Source: Bacillota bacterium (GTDB lineage Bacteria > Bacillota > Clostridia > Peptostreptococcales > Anaerovoracaceae). Taken from it: a DNA stretch of 21,207 nt. The notes below the pieces were generated by a model, which was not told where the DNA came from, made no database searches, and saw only the letters and a program-made list of their open reading frames with translations. The DNA lies in contig CAJPNN010000021.1 in assembly GCA_905372035.1 (NCBI GenBank), positions 1 through 21,207 of the forward strand, given 5' to 3'. The translations under genes and the position numbers were made by a program. This document shows, piece by piece, positions 14,465 to 21,207 of the stretch. Each line of letters starts with the position of its first letter. The stretch's first letter is position 1.

Positions 14465-15835
14465 TTATCTGTCTTTCATTCTCTTGTATTCTCTCTTATT
14501 CAACACGTTTTTATATGCCGGTCTTATTATCTTATCGGTATTTATAAGCTCTTCCATCCTGTGAGCACTCCAGCCGGATATTCTTGCGGTTGCAAATATC
14601 GGAGTGTATAATTCCAAAGGCAAATCGAGCATACTGTAAACAAATCCGCTGTAAAAATCAATATTGGTACTGACACCTTTATAAATTTTTCGCTCATTTG
14701 CAATAATTTCGGGTGCAAGCTTTTCCACCGCACTGTAAAGGTCATATTCGTCCTGTCTGCCTTTTTCCTTCGCAAGGCTTGAAACAAACTTTTTAAAAAT
14801 CCTCGCTCTCGGATCCGAAAGAGAATAAACTGCATGACCCATGCCATAAATAAGTCCTCTCTTGTCGAACTGTTCTTTATGCAACAAACCCTTTAAATAC
14901 CATTCTATCTCTTCGATATCCTTTGGATCCTTAACCGTTTTCTTAAGATCGTCAAACATTTCTACAACTTTTATATTCGCTCCTCCGTGCTTCGGTCCCT
15001 TCAGTGAACAAAGAGCCGCCGCAATGGCGGAATATGTATCCGTTCCCGTAGATGTCACCACATGTGTGGTAAAAGTCGAATTGTTTCCTCCTCCGTGTTC
15101 CATATGAAGAATCAAAGATATATCCAGCAACAAAGCTTCAAGCGGTGTATATTTACTGTCGGGCCTTATCATTTTCAATAAATTCTCCGCAGTTGATGCT
15201 CCTTTTTCAGGCGGATGTATGTAAAAGCTTTCTCCGTTTATACTGTGATTAAAAGCATGATAACTATATGCCATAAGCATAGGAAACTCACTTATTAAAT
15301 TTAAGCTCTGTCTAAGTACATTCGGAAGTGAAATGTTATTCGGATCGGAATCATAGGCAAACAACGTCAAAACACTTCTCGAAAGTGAATTCATAACATC
15401 CTTGCTCGGGGCCTTCATAACTACATCTCTTACAAAATTTCTCGGTAATGTTCTTCTTTCTTCAAGAACATTGCAAAAACTCTCAAGTTCTTTTTCGTCA
15501 GGCAGTTGCCCGAATACCAGAAGATATGTGACTTCTTCAAATCCGAATCTCTGCTCATCTACAAACCCCTGAACCAACTCCTCCACGTCATATCCTCTAT
15601 AGTAAAGTTTTCCTTCACACGGAACTTCCTGTCCGTCTACCACTTCTTTTCCGTGAACATCCGCAATATTTGTGAGCCCTGCTAAAACTCCTTTTCCGTT
15701 TAAGCTCCTGAGCCCTCTTTTAACATTATATTTTTCATATAAACTCACATCCATTTTATCGTTTTTTATACATAACTCCGTCAATTCCTGTATCGCGGGA
15801 GTTATCGAAAATAAATTTTCTCCCAAATTCAACAC
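14465..15835 (-). CDS. gltA: Citrate synthase
   Basis: Citrate synthase joins acetyl-CoA and oxaloacetate to citrate. This 456-residue protein keeps the catalytic set: HMEHGGGNNS (His247), GPKHGGAN (His283), GMGHAVYSLSDPRA (His334) and NIDFYSGFVY (Asp393). The KRGLRSLNGKGVLAGLTNI and YRGYDVEELV segments match the long form common in Clostridia. In an anaerobe it likely feeds the oxidative branch to 2-oxoglutarate and glutamate. No aconitase or isocitrate dehydrogenase gene is in view. The frame allows GTG at 15835, or TTG at 15832 or 15826, overlapping the end of gpsA by up to seven bases; a GAGGGG just upstream serves as ribosome site. The overlap suggests it belongs to the ftsY-der-plsY-gpsA transcript. 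Confidence 0.96.
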   Translation of the reverse strand: MLNLGENLFSITPAIQELTELCIKNDKMDVSLYEKYNVKRGLRSLNGKGVLAGLTNIADVHGKEVVDGQEVPCEGKLYYRGYDVEELVQGFVDEQRFGFEEVTYLLVFGQLPDEKELESFCNVLEERRTLPRNFVRDVVMKAPSKDVMNSLSRSVLTLFAYDSDPNNISLPNVLRQSLNLISEFPMLMAYSYHAFNHSINGESFYIHPPEKGASTAENLLKMIRPDSKYTPLEALLLDISLILHMEHGGGNNSTFTTHVVTSTGTDTYSAIAAALCSLKGPKHGGANIKVVEMFDDLKKTVKDPKDIEEIEWYLKGLLHKEQFDKRGLIYGMGHAVYSLSDPRARIFKKFVSSLAKEKGRQDEYDLYSAVEKLAPEIIANERKIYKGVSTNIDFYSGFVYSMLDLPLELYTPIFATARISGWSAHRMEELINTDKIIRPAYKNVLNKREYKRMKDR

Positions 15836-16836
15836 CCCTCTTCTTTCTCATGCTTTCTCTTCCTCGTCATAAGCGCATAAACCGCTTTTCTCGCATCCGT
15901 CTTATCGTTTATTATAGCATGTATTGCCGTGGTGATCGGCATTTCCACACCGACTTTTTCAGCCAGATCATGTGCCGCCTGTGCGGTAAAAATCCCTTCC
16001 ACCACCATACCGACTTTTTCCACGGCATCAGTCGGCTTCATTCCTTCTCCTATCATAATTCCGCACCTTCTGTTTCGGCTGTGCATACTCGTACATGTAA
16101 CTATAAGGTCTCCCATTCCCGTAAGGCCTGCAAACGTATCCTCTTTTGCACCGAGCTTTACACCAAGCTTACTCATTTCGCTCATTCCCCTTGTCATAAG
16201 CGCAGCTTTTGCATTGTCACCGTATCCCATGCCGTCCGAGATCCCCGCACCAAGTGCAATTATATTCTTTAAAGCTCCGCCAAGTTCAACTCCTATAACA
16301 TCTGTATTTGTATATACTCTCAAATTATCGGTTATAAAAACATCCTGAATCTCCTCTGCAAGCTCTATATTTTTTGATGCGCAAACAACAGTTGTAGGAA
16401 ATTTTCTGCCTACTTCCTCTGCGTGAGAAGGGCCTGACAATACGACATAGTTGCACTCCGGCAATATTTCTTCCGCTATTTCGGACATTCTCATCAAAGT
16501 GTTCTGCTCTATCCCCTTAGCTACATTTACGATAATTGTGTCCTTACTCATAAACTTTTCCGCAGCTTTCAAAGCTGATCTGAAATGCTGTGCAGGTGCT
16601 GCAAATACAACTACCTCAGCATCCCTGAGCATTTTCTCCATATCCTCAAAAACTTCGACATTTTCTCCAAGCAAAACTCCGGGAAGATATCTCCTATTTT
16701 CACCGTTCGCCTGCATTTCTAAAACATGCTCCGTATCTATATCCCATATGGAAACTTTGTGTCCCTTATCTCCCAAACTGATCGCCAAAGCTGTTCCCCA
16801 GCTGCCTGCTCCAACAAATGCGATTTTTTTACACAT
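15829..16836 (-). CDS. gpsA: Glycerol-3-phosphate dehydrogenase [NAD(P)+]
   Basis: GpsA reduces dihydroxyacetone phosphate to sn-glycerol-3-phosphate, the backbone for phospholipids and the substrate of the PlsY encoded just upstream. The 335-residue protein begins with the dinucleotide-binding motif FVGAGSWGTALA (residues 7-18). It also has VVFAAPAQHFR, NVAKGIE and LSGPSHAEEV, and the signature GALKNIIALGAGISDGMGYGDNAKAALMTRG with the catalytic lysine, then GLTGMGDLIVTCTS and SRNRRCG. The length is normal. The ATG has AAAGGAT at a suitable distance. It follows plsY by 32 bases and overlaps citrate synthase at its 3' end. The order der-plsY-gpsA is widespread in Firmicutes. Confidence 0.98.
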   Translation of the reverse strand: MCKKIAFVGAGSWGTALAISLGDKGHKVSIWDIDTEHVLEMQANGENRRYLPGVLLGENVEVFEDMEKMLRDAEVVVFAAPAQHFRSALKAAEKFMSKDTIIVNVAKGIEQNTLMRMSEIAEEILPECNYVVLSGPSHAEEVGRKFPTTVVCASKNIELAEEIQDVFITDNLRVYTNTDVIGVELGGALKNIIALGAGISDGMGYGDNAKAALMTRGMSEMSKLGVKLGAKEDTFAGLTGMGDLIVTCTSMHSRNRRCGIMIGEGMKPTDAVEKVGMVVEGIFTAQAAHDLAEKVGVEMPITTAIHAIINDKTDARKAVYALMTRKRKHEKEEGC

Positions 16837-16868
16837 ATCATATATCCTTTCCGCTTACTGCATAAGCA

Positions 16869-17483
16869 TTACTTTTTAAAGCTTATCTTTGATTCAGTCC
16901 CCTTGATCAGTCTTTTTATGTTATCCTTGTGCCTCACAAGAACAATAACTGCCGTCACCGAAGCCCAAAGTAAATATCTCGAATCAACAAAATATGCCGT
17001 TATGGGAAAAATAACCGCCCCGAAAACCGACCCTGCGGAAACGGTTTTGGTTAATGCCATTATAATCAAAGCCGTAACAAGCACTATAATCCCTATCTCG
17101 GGATTAACCGTAAGTATCAGCCCTATTCCGGTTGCAACTCCTTTTCCTCCTTTAAAAGCGAACACCGCCGGCCATATATGTCCCGCAAATGCGAAAATTC
17201 CGGCAATCATACCTGTTGCAGTTCCCCCTATCAAATTACCTGCGAGAACCGCAACAACTCCTTTTAAAACATCGATCGCAAGCGTTATCGCAGCCGCTTT
17301 TTTCCCCAACACTCTAAGCACATTGGTGGTTCCGGGATTACCGCTGCCTTGCTGTCTGATATCCACATTTTTTATTTTTCCGATTATTATCGCCGGTGAA
17401 ACATTACCTATCGCATAGCCTAAAACCACCGCAAAAACTATCCGATAAATACTTATACCGTCTAAACTGAAATACCATTCCAT
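16869..17483 (-). CDS. plsY: Acyl-phosphate:glycerol-3-phosphate acyltransferase PlsY
   Basis: PlsY transfers an acyl group from acyl phosphate to sn-glycerol-3-phosphate, the first step of membrane phospholipid synthesis in most Gram-positive bacteria. The 204-residue integral membrane protein carries the three family motifs: GSGNPGTTNVLR, GHIWPAVFAFKGGKGVAT and HKDNIKRLIKGTE near the C-terminus, set between several hydrophobic helices. It is six bases after the der stop and 32 before gpsA, which makes its acceptor substrate. A weak AAAAGAG precedes the ATG. Nothing unusual is seen. Confidence 0.97.
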   Translation of the reverse strand: MEWYFSLDGISIYRIVFAVVLGYAIGNVSPAIIIGKIKNVDIRQQGSGNPGTTNVLRVLGKKAAAITLAIDVLKGVVAVLAGNLIGGTATGMIAGIFAFAGHIWPAVFAFKGGKGVATGIGLILTVNPEIGIIVLVTALIIMALTKTVSAGSVFGAVIFPITAYFVDSRYLLWASVTAVIVLVRHKDNIKRLIKGTESKISFKK

Positions 17484-17489
17484 CTCTTT

Positions 17490-18812
17490 TTATACCTGCT
17501 TTTCATTCTTTTCTCTGAACACAAACTTTATCGATGTACCTTCAAATCCGAATGCATCTCTGATCTTATTTTCAAGATATCTCGAATAAGAGAAATGAAC
17601 GAGATCTCTGTTGTTCACCTTAAACGAAAACAGCGGCGGATTCACCGATACTTGTGTCACATAATATATCTTAAGCCTTTTACCTTTATCACTCGGCGGA
17701 GGATTTATCATGACCGCATCTTCCACAAGGCTGTTGAGTTTCCCTGTAGATATTCTCGTAGCCCTGCTACGCGTCACGAATTCCGCCGTTTCCATGACCT
17801 TCCCTATCCTTTGTTTCGTAAGTACGGAAATAAAGATTATAGGAGCATAGCTCATAAATGAAAGTTGCAACGATATATTTTTTTTGAATTCACTCATGGT
17901 ATTGGTCGATTTTTCTATCAGATCCCATTTGTTTACTACAACAGCAATACCTTTTCCCGCCTCATGCGCAATACCCGCAATTTTTTTGTCCTGCTCCGTA
18001 ACACCTGTCTGAGCATCTATCATGAGCAGACAAACATCACATCTTTCTATTGCGGCTATAGCTCTTATTACACTATATCTTTCGATATCTCCATACACTT
18101 TGCTCCTGCGCCGTATTCCCGCAGTATCTATCAATATATAGTCATTGTTGTTCCATCTGAAAGGTGTATCTATGGAATCCCTGGTCGTCCCGGCTATATC
18201 GCTTACAATAACTCTGTTTTCTCCTACTAAAGTGTTCACCAGCGAACTTTTTCCGACATTAGGTTTGCCTATGACCGCAATTTTGGTTATATTCTCATCA
18301 TCATCAAAACTTCCGTCCGGAAAATTCTCCACAATACGATCCAAAACATCACCCAGGTTAAGCATATTTGACGCGGATATACAAACGGGATCTCCAAGTC
18401 CGAGTTCATAAAAATCATATATCACATCATGCATATTGGGCGAATCTACTTTATTTACTACGGGAATCACATGTTTTCCCGTCCTCATGAGCATGTTGGC
18501 AACTTCTCTGTCCGAATTTGTTATACCTTCTCTTCCGTCCAGCATAAAAAGTATAACATCAGCCATTTCCATGGCTATTTGTGCCTGTTCTCTCATCTGT
18601 GAAAGAATCACATCGTCGGAATCGGGCTCTATACCTCCCGTATCCACCAATGCAAAAACAATACCTCTCCACTCCGCCTCGGCATATATTCTATCCCTTG
18701 TAACTCCCGGCATATCTTCAACAATAGACACTCGCCTGCCGACTATTTTATTAAAAAACGTAGATTTTCCGACATTCGGTCTGCCTACTACAGCCACTAC
18801 AGGTTTTGACAT
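17490..18812 (-). CDS. der: Ribosome-assembly GTPase Der (EngA)
   Basis: Der is an essential double GTPase for 50S subunit maturation. The 440-residue protein has two tandem G domains. G1 motifs are GRPNVGKST (10-18) and GKPNVGKSS (182-190), switch II is DTGGIEPD and DTAGIRRRSKV, and G4 is NKVD (120-123) and NKWD (294-297). A C-terminal KH-like domain follows (PPLFSFKVNNRDLVHFSYSRYLENKIRDAFGF...). All nucleotide-binding residues are intact. The ATG is preceded by AGGTGAT at about six bases and follows the ftsY stop after 11 bases. It is part of the ftsY-led operon. Confidence 0.98.
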   Translation of the reverse strand: MSKPVVAVVGRPNVGKSTFFNKIVGRRVSIVEDMPGVTRDRIYAEAEWRGIVFALVDTGGIEPDSDDVILSQMREQAQIAMEMADVILFMLDGREGITNSDREVANMLMRTGKHVIPVVNKVDSPNMHDVIYDFYELGLGDPVCISASNMLNLGDVLDRIVENFPDGSFDDDENITKIAVIGKPNVGKSSLVNTLVGENRVIVSDIAGTTRDSIDTPFRWNNNDYILIDTAGIRRRSKVYGDIERYSVIRAIAAIERCDVCLLMIDAQTGVTEQDKKIAGIAHEAGKGIAVVVNKWDLIEKSTNTMSEFKKNISLQLSFMSYAPIIFISVLTKQRIGKVMETAEFVTRSRATRISTGKLNSLVEDAVMINPPPSDKGKRLKIYYVTQVSVNPPLFSFKVNNRDLVHFSYSRYLENKIRDAFGFEGTSIKFVFREKNEKQV

Positions 18813-18823
18813 TTAAATCACCT

Positions 18824-19726
18824 CTATTCAAAAATGTTTTCGGCGAATATTATAGGATCAAAATCTTTCAGGTCATCAATCCCTTCACCCACTCCTATAA
18901 GTTTTATAGGCAATTCATATTCGTCGGAAATCGTTATTGCTATGCCGCCCTTTGCAGTGCCGTCAAGCTTTGTAATAACTATGCCCGTAAGTTCCGTTAT
19001 GCTCCCGAACTCCTGAGCCTGTGACACTGCATTTTTACCTGTTGTTGCATCGAGTACAAGCAGTGTTTCACGCCTTGCTTCCGGATATTCTCTTGAAATC
19101 ACTTTGCTCATTTTTTCCAATTCGACCATCAGATTTTTCTTATTTTGCAGTCTGCCTGCCGTATCGCATATAAGAACATCTATATTTCTTGCTTTCGCAG
19201 CCTGAACGGCATCGAATATCACCGCCGACGGATCAGCTCCTTCCTGATGTTTTATAACCCCAACTCCTGCTCTGTCACCCCAGATTTGAAGCTGTTCACC
19301 CGCTGCCGCTCTGAAAGTATCGGCCGCCGCCAAAAGTACGCTTTTTCCGTTTTTTAAATATCTGTTTGCAAGCTTTGCTATCGTAGTTGTCTTTCCTCCG
19401 CCGTTAACCCCTACCATAAGTATAACAAGAGGATATTCACCTACTATTTTATGTGCTTCTTCTCCCTTATTTATCAATTCTTTTATTATTTCTTTGAGTC
19501 GTTCCTGAACTTCTTTCGGTTCATGCAGTTTCATCTTCTTTATGTCCTGCCTCAATCTGTCTGTAATGCGCATGGTCGTTTCCATACCTATGTCGGATGT
19601 TATAAGTGCTTCTTCAAGTTCGTCAAATGTTTCTTCATCTATCTCGGGTCGCATTAAAATCACATCTTGAATTTTTTGCTGCAACTTTCCGAAAAACGAT
19701 TTTTTTTCATCGCCTAAAAACCCCAT
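18824..19726 (-). CDS. ftsY: Signal recognition particle receptor FtsY
   Basis: FtsY is the membrane-associated SRP receptor GTPase that docks ribosome-nascent chain complexes at SecYEG. The N domain (about residues 1-95) is followed by the G domain: GVNGGGKTTTIAKLA (G1), DTFRAAAGEQL, CDTAGRLQNKKNLM, TKLDGTAKGG (G4) and the C-terminal GVGEGIDDLKDFDP. It lacks the long acidic A domain of enterobacterial FtsY, as usual in Firmicutes. The ATG at 19726 gives MGFLGDEKKSFFGKL, a normal start with only a weak GGTG nearby. A GTG three codons upstream (19735) is an alternative, and an in-frame stop lies just before that. A promoter and an odd hairpin lie upstream. In many genomes ylxM-ffh follows; here der does. 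Confidence 0.97.
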   Translation of the reverse strand: MGFLGDEKKSFFGKLQQKIQDVILMRPEIDEETFDELEEALITSDIGMETTMRITDRLRQDIKKMKLHEPKEVQERLKEIIKELINKGEEAHKIVGEYPLVILMVGVNGGGKTTTIAKLANRYLKNGKSVLLAAADTFRAAAGEQLQIWGDRAGVGVIKHQEGADPSAVIFDAVQAAKARNIDVLICDTAGRLQNKKNLMVELEKMSKVISREYPEARRETLLVLDATTGKNAVSQAQEFGSITELTGIVITKLDGTAKGGIAITISDEYELPIKLIGVGEGIDDLKDFDPIIFAENIFE

Positions 19727-19738
19727 AATATTCACCGA

Positions 19739-19761
19739 GTGTATTTACATTAAAAATACAC
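19739..19761 (-). promoter_or_regulatory. Hairpin between the Shine-Dalgarno sequence and the ftsY start
   Basis: A perfect 8-bp stem (GTGTATTT 19739-19746 with AAATACAC 19754-19761, loop seven) sits just before the ftsY start. The only good ribosome site, AAGGAG (19774-19769), is on its far side: 33 bases from the GTG at 19735, but only about ten if the 23-base hairpin is looped out. It has no U-run, so it is not a standard terminator. A role in translation control is inference. Confidence 0.4.
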
Positions 19762-19799
19762 CCCTGATCTCCTTATCTTTTATTTTTATTTTATCTGAA

Positions 19800-19828
19800 A
19801 TTATATTATTTTATTACTGCATAGTCAA
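19800..19828 (-). promoter_or_regulatory. SigA-type promoter of the ftsY operon
   Basis: TTGACT (19828-19823) and a perfect TATAAT (19805-19800) are separated by exactly 17 bases, starting about 20 bases after the smc stop. It predicts a leader of about 60 bases before ftsY and makes ftsY-der-plsY-gpsA-citrate synthase independent of smc. Confidence 0.8.
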
Positions 19829-19846
19829 ATACATTCCGTTTGTATT

Positions 19847-21207
19847 TTATAGCTCTATTTCATCTCCAAGTTTAAGTGAAAGGATTTTAGATATCCCCTG
19901 TTCCGGCATTGTAACTCCGAATAAGGAATCCCCGTGTTCCATCGTAACTTTTTGATGAGTAACCAGAGCAAATTGAATATCTTTAAATGTTTTGAGGTAT
20001 TTTGCAAATCTCTCAATGTTCGCATCGTCAAGCGCCGCCTCAACCTCATCAAGAATACAAAACGGAGTGGGTTTTGCTTTCAAAACCGCAAACATAAGGG
20101 CTATAGCCGTCATTGTCTTTTCCCCTCCGGACATCAGATTTATATTCTGCAATTTCTTCCCCGGTGGCTGTGCCGTTATTTCTATGTTGCAGTCAAGCGG
20201 TCTCGATTCGTCTTCCAAACTCAGCTTAGCGGTTCCGCCTCCAAAAAGCTCTTTAAAAGTTTCATCAAAATTTTTCATTATGCTCGAAAAGCTGTCGTTA
20301 AAATTCTTTTTTATATTCCTGTCCATCCGGCTTATTATATCCTTAAGTCCCGACATTGCAGTGTTCAAATCATCTCTTTGTTCCACTAAAAATTCATATC
20401 TCTTATTTACCGACTCATACTCCTTTATTGAACCTAAATTTACTTCTCCTATTGCTTTCAGCCTCGCCTTTAAATGTTTCGCTTCCTTTTGTGCCTCTTT
20501 CAAATCAATCTCTCTGTCTCTGTATTCTACAGCCTGAACATAAGAAATTTCAAACTCTTCCCAAAGCTTGTTTTTGAGGTTCTCAAGTGTCGTCTCCTGC
20601 TTTGCCTGCTTTATTTCAAGTTCATATTTCCGTCCTGCAAATCCGTTTATATCTTCATCGAGAAGTTTGACTTTCGATTCAAGTTTTTCCAACAGTTCTC
20701 TTATATGTTTTTTTTCCTGCTCAAGCTCAGAGTCATAACTGTTCACATTTTTGATATCAAGCTCCGCCATATTTATATTTATAACAAGTTCCCTGATTTT
20801 TTCTTCAAGGTTTGCTTTTGTATCCGCAATATGTGAAACTTCCGCTTCACCCTCTTCAAGCTCCTTTGTGTATTCAGCTATTCTGTCACGCACCGCTCCA
20901 AGCGCTTCGTTTGCCGCATCATACTCTGCTGTCGCCTTTGACAATGATATCCTGCCGTGAGTTATAGTCTCGGAATGCTCTCTCAAATCTTCTTTTATTT
21001 TTTCATTTTCGATCCGGTCCGTCTCCGTCTTGGAAATCAAATTTTGCATTTCATCTTCCATTTCCGCAACCTTGATTTTTAAATCATTCGCCATTTTCTG
21101 TGACTCATCGAGTTGCTCGGAGAGTTTTTTAAGTTCCTGCCTGGTTCTTTCCCGTGAAAAATTCAATTCTTCATTTTTCATTTCCAAAACCGCTACATCC
21201 CTATTGA
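19847..21207 (-). CDS. smc: Chromosome segregation protein SMC, C-terminal part (5' end outside window)
   Basis: This is the C-terminal part of the condensin-like ATPase that compacts and segregates chromosomes. The reading frame is open to the window edge, so the first in-frame start here (TTG at 21187) is not the real one. The visible part begins with a long heptad-rich coiled coil (about 240 residues). The C-terminal ATPase lobe follows: the ABC signature LMSGGEKTMTAIALMFAVL, Walker B PTPFCILDEVEAALDDANI, the D-loop, and the switch histidine in FALVTHQKVTME. It ends SKILSLKLGDEIEL, typical of Firmicute SMC. In many genomes ftsY directly follows smc, as here. Full-length SMC is about 1,190 residues, so well over half of it is missing from the window. 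Confidence 0.97.
   Translation of the reverse strand, partial: NRDVAVLEMKNEELNFSRERTRQELKKLSEQLDESQKMANDLKIKVAEMEDEMQNLISKTETDRIENEKIKEDLREHSETITHGRISLSKATAEYDAANEALGAVRDRIAEYTKELEEGEAEVSHIADTKANLEEKIRELVININMAELDIKNVNSYDSELEQEKKHIRELLEKLESKVKLLDEDINGFAGRKYELEIKQAKQETTLENLKNKLWEEFEISYVQAVEYRDREIDLKEAQKEAKHLKARLKAIGEVNLGSIKEYESVNKRYEFLVEQRDDLNTAMSGLKDIISRMDRNIKKNFNDSFSSIMKNFDETFKELFGGGTAKLSLEDESRPLDCNIEITAQPPGKKLQNINLMSGGEKTMTAIALMFAVLKAKPTPFCILDEVEAALDDANIERFAKYLKTFKDIQFALVTHQKVTMEHGDSLFGVTMPEQGISKILSLKLGDEIEL

Noticed and set aside
14173..14547. Plus-strand open frame of 124 codons between citrate synthase and the pilus operon
   Set aside because: It has no ribosome site or family resemblance, runs into the citrate synthase gene, and its composition fits AT-rich non-coding DNA.
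16726..17418. Long plus-strand frame (230 codons) opposite gpsA and plsY
   Set aside because: It is the antisense shadow of two conserved genes with intact motifs and shows no domain of its own.

Overview
The window is a stretch of bacterial chromosome with every recognisable gene on the minus strand, so transcription runs from high to low coordinates. Several features point to a low-GC Firmicute of the class Clostridia: AT-rich intergenic DNA, strong AGGAGG ribosome sites, a T-box leader on thrS, a copper-amine-oxidase-N stalk domain on a secreted glycosidase, and the der-plsY-gpsA order. In many spore formers gpsA is followed by spoIVA. Here it is followed by citrate synthase, which hints at, but does not prove, a non-sporulating anaerobe. 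I cannot name the genus. No tRNA, rRNA, CRISPR array or insertion sequence was seen.

Layout in the direction of transcription. (1) 21207-19847: the 3' part of smc, cut by the window edge. (2) A TTGACT-N17-TATAAT promoter, then ftsY, der, plsY, gpsA and citrate synthase (19726-14465), tightly packed: membrane protein targeting, ribosome assembly, phospholipid precursor synthesis and central carbon. (3) A 367-base gap (14464-14098) with two long overlapping inverted repeats, probably the end of the citrate synthase transcript, and then a second TTGACT-N17-TATAAT promoter. (4) A compact nine-gene Tad/Flp-type pilus locus (14097-8561): SAF-domain CpaB-like protein, TadZ-like ATPase, TadA-like ATPase, TadB, TadC and four short proteins with matching hydrophobic N-termini (two Flp-like, two TadE/TadF-like). 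(5) A TTGACA-N17-TATCAT promoter overlapping the last pilus stop codon, a threonine T-box leader with terminator, and thrS, followed by a DUF2007 protein and a Crp/Fnr-family regulator (8281-5397). (6) A secreted GHL10-type glycoside hydrolase (5292-3700). (7) nrdR, cmk, a DUF1015 protein and a split chromate-transporter-family pair (3660-113).

The part most worth a second look is the pilus locus. Its TadZ-like protein appears to lack the P-loop lysine. Its TadA-like motor has an unusual P-loop and a changed segment after the Walker B glutamate. Its pilin-like proteins start directly with the hydrophobic helix, without a visible leader, and no prepilin peptidase is encoded nearby. One 49-residue pilin-like gene is short enough to be missed. 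Other points are several start-site corrections (thrS, tadB, the DUF2007 protein, the Crp-like gene), a cluster of TTG starts in the pilus operon, and a hairpin between the best Shine-Dalgarno sequence and the start of ftsY.
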